DNA from: Motiliproteus sp047633175
Lineage (GTDB): Bacteria > Pseudomonadota > Gammaproteobacteria > Pseudomonadales > Balneatricaceae
Length of the DNA stretch: 64,000 nucleotides
Reading direction: 5' to 3'
NCBI GenBank assembly: GCA_047633175.1
Contig: JBLIEQ010000015.1
Location: 1-64,000 of the forward strand
This document shows, piece by piece, positions 34,653 to 42,327 of the stretch. Under the pieces are notes generated by a model. The model was given only the letters and a program-made list of their open reading frames with translations. It was not told the DNA's origin and ran no database searches. Position 1 is the stretch's first letter. Each line of letters starts with the position of its first letter. The position numbers and the translations under genes are program-made.

Positions 34653-36044
34653 ATGAGCTTACAGATCTATAACACCCTGACCGGTCAGAAAGAGCTTTTC
34701 ACCCCGATCGAACCCGGCAAGGTCCGCATGTATGTCTGCGGGATGACGGTTTACGACTTCTGTCATCTGGGGCATGCCCGAGTGTTGGTGGCGTTCGACG
34801 TGATCACCCGTTATCTGCGGAGCAGCGGTTATGCGGTCCACTATGTCCGTAATATCACCGATGTTGACGACAAGATTATTCGGCGTGCCCATGAAAACGG
34901 CGAGAGTTGTGACAACCTGACCGAGCGTTTTATCGCCGCGATGCACGAAGATGAGGCGCGTCTGGGGGTTATTTCACCCACCGAGGAGCCGCGCGCGACG
35001 GCGCATATGCCGCCTATTATCGAGATGGTGCAGACCCTGATCGACAAGGAGTATGCCTACGCCGCGGCTAATGGTGATGTTTACTACCGGGTGGGCAAGT
35101 TCGAAGGTTACGGCAAGCTGACTAACCGAAAATTGGAGGATATGCAGGCCGGGGCCAGGGTCGAGATTAATGTCCAAAAAGAGAATCCGTTCGATTTTGT
35201 GTTGTGGAAGGCGGCCAAGGCGGGAGAGGTCAGTTGGGACTCACCCTGGGGCAAGGGGCGTCCGGGTTGGCATATAGAGTGTTCGGCGATGTCCAAATGC
35301 TGTCTGGGGGATACCTTTGACATCCATGGCGGCGGTCCGGATCTGCCCTTCCCGCACCATGAGAATGAGATCGCGCAGAGCGAGGCGGCCAACGGCGTGA
35401 CCTTCGTGAATACCTGGATGCATGCCGGCGCGGTTCGAGTCAATAAAGAGAAGATGTCCAAATCGTTGGGCAACTTTTTCACTATCCGTGACATTCTCGA
35501 CAGCTACGATCCCGAAGTGGTGCGCTATTTCTTAACCCTGGGTCACTACCGTAGTCAGATCGATTACTCCGAAGAGAGTCTAAAAGAGGCACGCGGCGCG
35601 TTGGATCGCTTTTATCACGCACTCCGTGGTCTTGACGTGGTCACCGAAGGTGCTTCCGAGAACGATTTTGATGCGCGCTTTAAGGCCGCGATGGATGATG
35701 ACTTTAACAGCGCCGGCGCGGTAGCGGTACTGTTTGAGCTTGCCCGCGAGATCAATCGGCTTAAAGAGCAGGACAGGGCGCAGGCCTCACGGCTTGCAGC
35801 CCAGTTGCGGCGTCTGGGGGCGGTGCTGGGGTTGCTACAGCAGGATCCTCAGGCCTATCTGCAGGGCGCTCAGGACGAAGAGGGTCCTGCGGCTGCTGAG
35901 ATCCAAGCGCTGATAGCGCAGCGTGCCGAGGCTAAAAAATCGCGCGACTTTGCCGGTGCCGATGCGATTCGTGAAGCGCTGAAAGTACAGGGCATTATTC
36001 TGGATGATAGCCGTGAGGGGACCACCTGGCGGCGCGAAGGGTAA
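34653..36044 (+). CDS. cysS: Cysteinyl-tRNA synthetase
   Basis: A 463-residue class I synthetase. The zinc and signature region is MYVCGMTVYDFCHLGHARV, with later zinc ligands in WHIECSAMS and HHENE; the KMSKS loop is EKMSKSLGNF. It charges tRNA-Cys in the cytoplasm. It is followed by a cluster of dispersed repeats and then the convergent folD. Confidence 0.97.
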   Translation: MSLQIYNTLTGQKELFTPIEPGKVRMYVCGMTVYDFCHLGHARVLVAFDVITRYLRSSGYAVHYVRNITDVDDKIIRRAHENGESCDNLTERFIAAMHEDEARLGVISPTEEPRATAHMPPIIEMVQTLIDKEYAYAAANGDVYYRVGKFEGYGKLTNRKLEDMQAGARVEINVQKENPFDFVLWKAAKAGEVSWDSPWGKGRPGWHIECSAMSKCCLGDTFDIHGGGPDLPFPHHENEIAQSEAANGVTFVNTWMHAGAVRVNKEKMSKSLGNFFTIRDILDSYDPEVVRYFLTLGHYRSQIDYSEESLKEARGALDRFYHALRGLDVVTEGASENDFDARFKAAMDDDFNSAGAVAVLFELAREINRLKEQDRAQASRLAAQLRRLGAVLGLLQQDPQAYLQGAQDEEGPAAAEIQALIAQRAEAKKSRDFAGADAIREALKVQGIILDDSREGTTWRREG

Positions 36045-36060
36045 GAGGCTCCTCAGGCCT

Positions 36061-36325
36061 GTGGGTTAGGCTTCAGCCTGACAATCGCTGCACCTTGCCA
36101 GCACTGTCGGACTACTTTCTACCCACAGCGGGCACTATGCTGGCATTGTCGGACTAAAGTCCGACCCACCGGGGTGTGCTTTTGTGGGCTAGGCTTTAGC
36201 CTGACAGCTTGTTTGCAGCAGAGCGCGAGTTGTCGGAATACCCTATATGGGAACGGATGGCGAACCGCAGAAGCGCGCCTGTTGCAGGAGCCTTCAGCTG
36301 CCTGCAAGCAGGCTCCCACAGGGCA
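36061..36325. repeat. Cluster of REP-like palindromes between cysS and folD
   Basis: Several types are packed here: GTGGGTTAGGCTTCAGCCTG (36061-36080), the GTCGGACTACTTTCTACCCA type (36106-36125), the reverse GTCGGACTAAAGTCCGACCC palindrome (36147-36169), GTGGGCTAGGCTTTAGCCTG (36184-36203) and GCAGGAG...CTGCAAGCAGGCTCCCACA (36284-36320). No coding gene is seen between the two flanking genes. Confidence 0.8.
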
Positions 36326-36330
36326 GGCTG

Positions 36331-37188
36331 CTAGCCCTGGTGGAGCTCGTTTGCCGCGAACAGGGTGTTTTCCATCAGCGTGGCCACAGTCATAGGGCCG
36401 ACACCGCCCGGTACCGGGGTGATCCAGCCCGCGCGTTCTGCGGCGGTCTTGAATTCAATATCGCCGGTCAATTTACCGTTTTCCATGCGGTTGATGCCGA
36501 TATCGATCACGATCGCTCCCGGTTTTATCCACTCGCCTTTAACCAGGCCGGGTTTGCCGACGCCGACAACGACGATATCCGCCTGGGCTACCTTCTGATC
36601 GAGATTGCGGGTAAAGCGGTGGGCGGTGGTGACCGTAACGCCTGCCAGCAGTAGTTCCAGTGCCATGGGCCGGCCGACAATGTTGGATACGCCCACGACG
36701 CAGGCGTCGAGGCCGCGGATGGCAACGCCCGTAGATTCCAGTAGAGTCATCACCCCCTTGGGGGTGCAGGGGCGCAGCAGTGGCATGCGCTGGACCAGTC
36801 GGCCTATGTTGTAGGGGTGAAAGCCGTCGACATCTTTGTCGGGATGGATTCTTTCGAGGACGAGGTTGGCATCCAGGTGTTCAGGCAGTGGCAGCTGGAC
36901 CAGGATGCCGTCAATATCAGGCCGGTTGTTGAGTTCATCGACAAGCGCCAGCAGTGCTTGCTGCGAGGTAGAGTCGGGGAGGTCGAACGCGGTGGAGTGG
37001 ATCCCCACCTCCTCGCAGGCGCGGCGCTTGTGGCTAACATAAACCTGTGAGGCGGGATCGCCACCGATAAGTATGACGGCAAGCCCTGGTGCTCTTTTAC
37101 CCTGATCCAGACGTGTCTGGACGCCTGCTTTAACTTGCTGTCTAACGGTTGAGGCGATCCGTTTGCCGTCGATGATCTGTGCGCTCAT
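36331..37188 (-). CDS. folD: Methylenetetrahydrofolate dehydrogenase / cyclohydrolase FolD
   Basis: A 285-residue bifunctional enzyme of one-carbon metabolism. It oxidises 5,10-methylene-THF with NADP and hydrolyses the product to 10-formyl-THF. YVSHKRRACEEVGI holds the catalytic lysine, DGILVQLPLPEHLD the folate site, and GVGKPGLVKGEWIKPGAIVIDIGIN the nucleotide-binding domain. It is divergent from the tRNA group. Confidence 0.96.
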   Translation of the reverse strand: MSAQIIDGKRIASTVRQQVKAGVQTRLDQGKRAPGLAVILIGGDPASQVYVSHKRRACEEVGIHSTAFDLPDSTSQQALLALVDELNNRPDIDGILVQLPLPEHLDANLVLERIHPDKDVDGFHPYNIGRLVQRMPLLRPCTPKGVMTLLESTGVAIRGLDACVVGVSNIVGRPMALELLLAGVTVTTAHRFTRNLDQKVAQADIVVVGVGKPGLVKGEWIKPGAIVIDIGINRMENGKLTGDIEFKTAAERAGWITPVPGGVGPMTVATLMENTLFAANELHQG

Positions 37189-37364
37189 AAAGCCTGCCTT
37201 AGTGCCTTGGTGCTGGTGACTGGGAGAAAGGGGCTGATTTTCGCACGTCTGTCGGGTAAGGCAAAGTAGGGGGGAGTGATTAGCGAGGCTGGTATTCTCG
37301 CCTCGGTCCAGCGGAGTCGTTTTGCGTGGAGAGCGCTGACAGTGCGAAAGGCTGGTAAAAGAGG

Positions 37365-37393
37365 TTGACCTGCTAAAATCTCATCTGTAAGAT
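37365..37393 (+). promoter_or_regulatory. Promoter of tRNA-Pro/tRNA-Arg
   Basis: TTGACC (37365-37370) and TAAGAT (37388-37393) are 17 bases apart; TG directly before the -10 gives an extended -10 element. The start would be near 37400, about 36 bases before tRNA-Pro. Confidence 0.75.
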
Positions 37394-37435
37394 TCGCACC
37401 TCGTTGAGGCAACACTCAGTTGCTGCAAGGATGTT

Positions 37436-37512
37436 CGGGGTATAGCGCAGTCCGGTAGCGCGCCTGCTTTGGGAGCAGGATGTCGGGAGTTCGAATCTCT
37501 CTACCCCGACCA
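37436..37512 (+). tRNA. tRNA-Pro(TGG)
   Basis: A 77-nt cloverleaf with CGGGGTA acceptor strand, anticodon loop TTTGGGA (TGG) and encoded CCA. It is the first of the Pro-Arg-His-Leu group. Confidence 0.96.
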
Positions 37513-37657
37513 AATCTTATTCAGTATCACTGGGTAAGATACAGGTCTATCCATGCGTTCTTATACATCGTAGGTCACAGGTTATTACCTATACCTGGAT
37601 TAGTACGCATTATCACACTATAGTTTCAGCGTTATGCTTTTAGCGTACAGTTGTAGT

Positions 37658-37731
37658 GGGGGTATAGCTCAGTTGGATAGAGCACCGCCCTTCTAAGGCG
37701 GTGGTCGAGGGTTCGAATCCTTCTGCCCCTA
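37658..37731 (+). tRNA. tRNA-Arg(TCT), unusual 3' end without CCA
   Basis: A full cloverleaf: acceptor GGGGGTA/TGCCCCT, D-arm GCTC/GAGC, anticodon loop CTTCTAA (TCT), T-arm GAGGG/CCTTC. The first pair is a G-T wobble, the discriminator is A, and TTT follows instead of CCA, unlike every other tRNA gene in this window. It could still be functional if CCA is added enzymatically. The change looks like replacement of the last five bases, as after integration or deletion at the tRNA 3' end. Confidence 0.85.
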
Positions 37732-38006
37732 TTTTCCTTGAAGCGTTGTTCTTCATTTATCTATATTTATCCTTTCCCCAGGTCTGCCATGAGCAGATTT
37801 TTTTTCGTCTTTTTTTTGTACTAGTTATGTTGAATGGCTTGAGCGAGTCACGCTGTCCTGAGTGCTACGCGAGCATAAGTATTGCCGACGATGATGGGTC
37901 CCGAAAAAGAGAGATGCTCTTTAGGATAATATCCAGTTATGAAAGCCTGTCCTCGGTCCGTAATGGCTGTCGACACATTTCATTGTGCATCAGCTGCACT
38001 TAGCTG
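37732..38006. other. AT-rich spacer splitting the tRNA group
   Basis: This spacer separates tRNA-Arg from the His-Leu pair; with the leader that follows, the gap is 493 bases. It contains long T runs (near 37798-37818) and an open frame that begins inside the tRNA gene and has no ribosome site or recognisable protein. No integrase or terminal repeat is visible. Confidence 0.6.
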
Positions 38007-38035
38007 TTGACTTGGTATCGGGGCTCTCCTAATAT
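38007..38035 (+). promoter_or_regulatory. Second tRNA promoter, for tRNA-His/tRNA-Leu
   Basis: TTGACT (38007-38012) and TAATAT (38030-38035) are exactly 17 bases apart, followed by a GC-rich discriminator (ACGCCCCG). The transcript would begin near 38042 and carry a leader of about 180 nt containing two hairpins: CAGGG-GCAA-CCCTG at 38056-38069 and GTAAGA/TCTTAC at 38083-38103. Confidence 0.8.
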
Positions 38036-38224
38036 ACGCCCCGTACTTAAGCAGACAGGGGCAACCCTGCTGGATGAGGACAGTAAGAGGTTTTTGATCT
38101 TACAATGCAGTGTTACGGCTTTATCTGTATTCAGTCAGTCAGTTAGTTGGGCGTCTGTTTAAAGTACAGAAACAGGTTCGAGCTCTGTAGGGCGTACTCC
38201 AGGGTACCCCGAGCATTGATTAAT

Positions 38225-38301
38225 GGTGGGCGTAGCTCAGTTGGTAGAGCCCCGGATTGTGATTCCGGTGGTCGTGGGTTCGAGCCCCATCGTCCACCCC
38301 A
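38225..38301 (+). tRNA. tRNA-His(GTG)
   Basis: A 77-nt cloverleaf with the extra G at position -1 paired to C73, anticodon loop TTGTGAT (GTG) and encoded CCA. Confidence 0.97.
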
Positions 38302-38318
38302 ATCAGTGTAATGTTTTA

Positions 38319-38403
38319 GCGGACGTGGTGAAATTGGTAGACACGCCAGGTTTAGGTCCTGGTGCCGCAAGGTGTGAGAGTTCGAGTCTCTCCGTCCGCA
38401 CCA
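38319..38403 (+). tRNA. tRNA-Leu(TAG)
   Basis: An 85-nt class II tRNA with acceptor GCGGACG/CGTCCGC, anticodon loop TTTAGGT (TAG), a long variable arm (TGCCGCAAGGTG) and encoded CCA. Confidence 0.97.
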
Positions 38404-38629
38404 TTCTTAATTATCTAGCAACTCCCCCTCTTTTTATCTTCTTATAGTTTTTTCTTCGGCTTCATTGTGAATATAGTGTTTTGGCGAGCATGAATAATGC
38501 TTGAGATGCTTGACTCTATAGCTCGTATAGCTGAGAATTTCGTCCTTTTAAATTTGGCTCTTTGTAGTCATACGCGAGCTGTGCTTCATGTTGATCGGCC
38601 GCGTGATAACTCTTTTGTGAGGAACATCC

Positions 38630-39988
38630 ATGCAAGTTTCTGTTGAAGCGACTTCTCCCCTTGAGCGCCAGATGACGATCACGGTGCCTGCTGAGCGGAT
38701 CGAGAATGATGTCACTAGTCGGTTAAAACAGACAGCGCGCACCGCTCGTATCGACGGTTTTCGCCCAGGTAAGGTACCCATGAAGGTGCTCAAGAGTCGT
38801 TATGGCGCGGGCGTTCGTCAGGAGGTACTGGGTGAGGTGATCCAGAGCTCTTTTTATGAGGCGATCACTCAAGAGAAATTAAAGCCTGCAGGTGGCCCGA
38901 GTATCGAGCCTAAGCAATCCAATGAGGGTGAAGATTTTCAATACGTCGCTACGTTTGAAGTCTATCCTGTTATTGAATTGGCTGATTTCGGTACTGTCGA
39001 CATTACTAAAGAGACCTCTGCGGTCGCTGATGCTGACGTCGAAGAGATGGTAGAGACGTTACGTAAGCAGCAGTCCGGTTGGAATAAGGTTGACCGAGCG
39101 GCGGCTGAGGGTGATCAGGTTAATATCGATTTCGAAGGCTTCAAAGAAGGTGTCGCTTTTGAGGGTGGTAAGGCCGCAGCACACGAGCTGGTCCTAGGCT
39201 CCAATACGATGATTCCGGGCTTTGAAAGCGGTTTGATCGGCCAAGTTCCCGGCGCTGAGCTGGAGTTGGCGGTGACGTTTCCTGAGGATTACCAGTCTGC
39301 GGATCTGGCGGGACAGGTCGTTACCTTTAATGTGAAGGTAAATACTGTTTCTGAGCCTGAGCTGCCCGAGTTGAATGCTGAGTTCTTCTCCAAGTTTGGT
39401 ATCGATAAGATCGATGTTGAGGGTTTTAAGGTAGAGATTCGCAAGAATATGGAGCGCGAAGTTAAGCAGGCGCTGCAGGCCAAACTGAAAAATTCGGTGC
39501 TTAATGCCCTGGTCGATATCAATAAGATTGCTGTGCCTAAGGCGCTCTCCGATGGCGAGATCGATCGTTTACGTGATCAGGCGGTAAAGCAGTTTGGTGG
39601 TGAGACGGGTGTTGATGCCAGTGCGCTTCCAGCCGAGCTGTTTTCTGAGCAGGCAACGCGTCGTGTTGCTATCGGTCTGCTGGTTGGTGAACTGATTCAC
39701 AGCAATGGTTTAAAGGCGGATGCCGAGCGTGTGCGCAGCACAGTCGAAGAGATGGCCGATACGTATCAGGAACCTCAGGAAGTGATCGACTATTACTACG
39801 GTAATGCCGATCAACTAGCTCAGGTCGAGGCCTTGGTGCTGGAAGATCAGGTTGTGGATCTGCTGGTTTCACAGGCGAGCGTTACCGAGATCGCTATCGG
39901 TTATCAGGATGCGATCAAGCCGGCACAGCCTTCGTCTGCAGCGGCTGAGTCCGAAGAAGTGGAAGAAAAAACAGTAGCAGCAGAGTAA
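38630..39988 (+). CDS. tig: Trigger factor, ribosome-associated chaperone
   Basis: A 452-residue chaperone. The N-terminal ribosome-binding domain carries the FRPGKVP signature (GFRPGKVPMKVLKSRYG, about 44-60). The FKBP-like isomerase domain is about 155-240 (GDQVNIDFEGFKEGVAFEGGKA) and the C-terminal cradle follows. It binds emerging nascent chains. GAGGAAC precedes ATG 38630. It heads the tig-clpP-clpX-lon block. Confidence 0.97.
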   Translation: MQVSVEATSPLERQMTITVPAERIENDVTSRLKQTARTARIDGFRPGKVPMKVLKSRYGAGVRQEVLGEVIQSSFYEAITQEKLKPAGGPSIEPKQSNEGEDFQYVATFEVYPVIELADFGTVDITKETSAVADADVEEMVETLRKQQSGWNKVDRAAAEGDQVNIDFEGFKEGVAFEGGKAAAHELVLGSNTMIPGFESGLIGQVPGAELELAVTFPEDYQSADLAGQVVTFNVKVNTVSEPELPELNAEFFSKFGIDKIDVEGFKVEIRKNMEREVKQALQAKLKNSVLNALVDINKIAVPKALSDGEIDRLRDQAVKQFGGETGVDASALPAELFSEQATRRVAIGLLVGELIHSNGLKADAERVRSTVEEMADTYQEPQEVIDYYYGNADQLAQVEALVLEDQVVDLLVSQASVTEIAIGYQDAIKPAQPSSAAAESEEVEEKTVAAE

Positions 39989-40038
39989 CTTTGCGTTTTA
40001 GTCATTGACCGGGACGGACTCGGTTGATACTTATACGG

Positions 40039-40073
40039 ACGGTAGCCGGCGTAACCGCCGCCTGCCGTTTTTT
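40039..40073 (+). terminator. Terminator after tig
   Basis: ACGGTAGCCGGCG pairs with CGCCGCCTGCCGT, with one mismatch and a G-T pair, around TAAC, then T6. It separates tig from clpP, though some read-through is likely. Confidence 0.8.
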
Positions 40074-40142
40074 CGCATTGCAGGTTTGCGCGACGATCGT
40101 GCGCATAACGTGGACATGACAAAACAACAGTAAGGGCAGACT

Positions 40143-40775
40143 ATGCAGAACGGAATTTTCGGCGATAGCGGCAATGTGACTTCAGCGGCGTTGGTGCCGA
40201 TGGTGGTTGAACAAACTGCACGTGGTGAGCGGTCGTACGATATCTATTCGCGGTTGCTTAAAGAGCGAGTGATATTCCTCGTAGGTCAGGTGGAAGATCA
40301 TATGGCCAACCTGGTTGTGGCGCAGCTGTTATTCCTTGAAGCAGAAAATCCGGATAAAGATATCCATCTCTATATCAACTCCCCGGGCGGCTCGGTGACT
40401 GCGGGTCTGGCCATTTATGACACCATGCAGTTTATCAAGCCGAATGTCAGCACCATGTGTCTCGGCCAAGCTGCTAGCATGGGTGCCCTGCTGTTGGCGG
40501 GCGGTGCTGAGGGTAAGCGTTTTTGTCTGCCCAACTCACGGATGATGATCCACCAGCCGTTGGGCGGTTATCAGGGCCAGGCGAGCGATATTGAGATACA
40601 TACCCGTGAAATCCTGACGATCCGGGAAAAATTAAATCGCATTCTGGCCGGTCATACGGGTCAGGATATAGAGACGATCGCGCAGGATACCGAACGTGAT
40701 AACTTTATGGATGGCGCAACAGCGGTCAAATATGGCCTGATTGATGCGGTCGTGGACAAGCGGGTAAGCGGGTAA
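40143..40775 (+). CDS. clpP: ATP-dependent Clp protease proteolytic subunit
   Basis: A 210-residue serine protease forming the tetradecameric chamber. The catalytic triad is S112 (GQAASMGA), H137 (MMIHQPLGG) and D186 (DTERDN). A short N-terminal propeptide is expected to be removed. It works with ClpX encoded downstream. Confidence 0.97.
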   Translation: MQNGIFGDSGNVTSAALVPMVVEQTARGERSYDIYSRLLKERVIFLVGQVEDHMANLVVAQLLFLEAENPDKDIHLYINSPGGSVTAGLAIYDTMQFIKPNVSTMCLGQAASMGALLLAGGAEGKRFCLPNSRMMIHQPLGGYQGQASDIEIHTREILTIREKLNRILAGHTGQDIETIAQDTERDNFMDGATAVKYGLIDAVVDKRVSG

Positions 40776-40869
40776 AGCGCTAAGCTGTCCTGTATTGTCG
40801 TTGAAAATTTAGGTATGCATCGGTATTTATCAACGGATGTGCGCCAGTTAGTGGTTAAGAGGAAGTTGA

Positions 40870-42156
40870 ATGTCTGAGGATATGACCAAAGGTGGTGACG
40901 GTAAGCTGCTGTATTGCTCGTTCTGTGGCAAAAGCCAGGATGAAGTACGCAAGCTGATTGCCGGCCCGTCCGTCTTTATCTGTGATGAGTGCGTCGATCT
41001 CTGTAACGATATCATTAGTGAAGAGGTGCAGGAGGTCGGCGTCGAAGAGGCGGATGATCATCTGCCGATACCCCAGGAGATCAAAGAGTCTCTTGATGAG
41101 TATGTTATCGGTCAGGAGAAAGCTAAAAAAGTCCTGGCAGTGGCGGTCTATAACCACTACAAGCGGCTGCGCTATCAAAACGCTCAGGATGACGTCGAGC
41201 TGGGTAAGAGTAATATCCTGTTGATCGGTCCCACAGGTAGCGGTAAGACACTGCTTGCCCAGACCCTGGCTCGGTTGTTGAATGTACCTTTTACTATCGC
41301 CGATGCGACCACCCTGACTGAAGCGGGTTATGTAGGCGAGGATGTCGAAAATATCATCCAGAAGCTGCTGCAGAAGTGCGAATACGATGTTGAAAAGGCC
41401 CAGATGGGAATTGTCTACATCGATGAGATCGATAAGATCTCCCGTAAGTCTGATAACCCGTCCATTACGCGTGATGTCTCGGGCGAAGGTGTACAGCAGG
41501 CACTGTTGAAATTGATCGAGGGCACGGTAGCCTCGGTGCCTCCTCAGGGCGGCCGTAAGCACCCGCAGCAGGAATTCTTGCAGGTTGATACCTCTAACAT
41601 CCTGTTTATCTGTGGCGGTGCCTTCGCAGGCCTGGAGAAGGTGATCGAGGCGCGCTCTGAAAAGAGCAGCATCGGTTTCTCTGCTGCCGTTCGCTCCAAG
41701 GAGAGCGGAAAGAGTGTTGGCGAAACGCTGATGGGCATAGAGGCGGAAGATCTGGTTAAATATGGTCTGATCCCTGAGTTCGTGGGTCGCCTGCCGATGA
41801 TCGCGACACTCACGGAACTGGATGAAGAAGCCCTGATGCAGATTCTTACCGAGCCCAAGAACGCGCTGACTCGCCAGTATCACAAGCTGTTCGAGATGGA
41901 AGGTGTTGATGTCGATTTCCGTGAGGATTCGCTCAAGGCTATTGCTAAGAAAGCGATGGCGCACAAGACCGGCGCTCGAGGCCTAAGATCCATAATGGAA
42001 GCTGCGTTGCTGGATACCATGTTCCAGTTGCCGTCACTGAGCAATGTCAGCAAGGTCGTGATTGATGCGGGTGTCATAGATGCGGAGTCCGAACCGCTGA
42101 TGATCTACGCGAATGCCGAGCCTGCTAAAACGTCAAAGACAGCGCCTGGCGAATAG
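40870..42156 (+). CDS. clpX: ATP-dependent Clp protease ATPase subunit ClpX
   Basis: A 428-residue AAA+ unfoldase. The N-terminal C4 zinc domain (YCSFCGKSQDEV...FICDECVDLC, about 15-42) binds adaptors. Walker A is GPTGSGKTLLAQTLA, Walker B IVYIDEIDKI, the pore loop GYVGED and the ClpP-docking loop IGF (SIGFSAAV). It feeds substrates to ClpP. GAGGAAG precedes ATG 40870. Confidence 0.97.
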   Translation: MSEDMTKGGDGKLLYCSFCGKSQDEVRKLIAGPSVFICDECVDLCNDIISEEVQEVGVEEADDHLPIPQEIKESLDEYVIGQEKAKKVLAVAVYNHYKRLRYQNAQDDVELGKSNILLIGPTGSGKTLLAQTLARLLNVPFTIADATTLTEAGYVGEDVENIIQKLLQKCEYDVEKAQMGIVYIDEIDKISRKSDNPSITRDVSGEGVQQALLKLIEGTVASVPPQGGRKHPQQEFLQVDTSNILFICGGAFAGLEKVIEARSEKSSIGFSAAVRSKESGKSVGETLMGIEAEDLVKYGLIPEFVGRLPMIATLTELDEEALMQILTEPKNALTRQYHKLFEMEGVDVDFREDSLKAIAKKAMAHKTGARGLRSIMEAALLDTMFQLPSLSNVSKVVIDAGVIDAESEPLMIYANAEPAKTSKTAPGE

Positions 42157-42164
42157 GGTTTTAT

Positions 42165-42192
42165 AAAAAAGGGCCGCAAGGGCCCTTTTTTA
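42165..42192 (+). terminator. Terminator after clpX
   Basis: AAAAAAGGGCC and GGCCCTTTTTT form a strong stem with a GCAAG loop and flanking A and T runs, so it can work in both directions. Confidence 0.9.
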
Positions 42193-42213
42193 TTGCCGCA
42201 AAGCGTTTGCGGG

Positions 42214-42241
42214 CTTGAAAACTAGCCTGATGCCCCAATAT
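42214..42241 (+). promoter_or_regulatory. Probable sigma-32 heat-shock promoter of lon
   Basis: CTTGAAA (42214-42220) and CCCCAATAT (42233-42241) are 12 bases apart, close to the sigma-32 consensus CTTGAAA-N(11-16)-CCCCATNT. It lies about 90 bases before lon, a known heat-shock gene in E. coli. Confidence 0.75.
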
Positions 42242-42327
42242 TTCTGCCTTTACAGCCTGTCATTGTAGTGTTTTCAACCGCCCGGGAGTGGCTGTCACCT
42301 GGGGTATAACTGTCCAGAGGCATTTGT

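Noticed and set aside
37701..38003. 100-codon open frame after tRNA-Arg
   Set aside because: It begins inside the tRNA gene, has no ribosome site and no recognisable protein features; later ATGs in the frame also lack a site.
38167..38198. Possible tRNA remnant ending in CCA before tRNA-His
   Set aside because: A T-arm-like hairpin and a following TCCA exist, but no matching acceptor 5' strand, D-arm or anticodon arm could be found.
40855..41964. 369-codon open frame opposite clpX
   Set aside because: Antisense to clpX, with no family resemblance; clpX is certain on the other strand.
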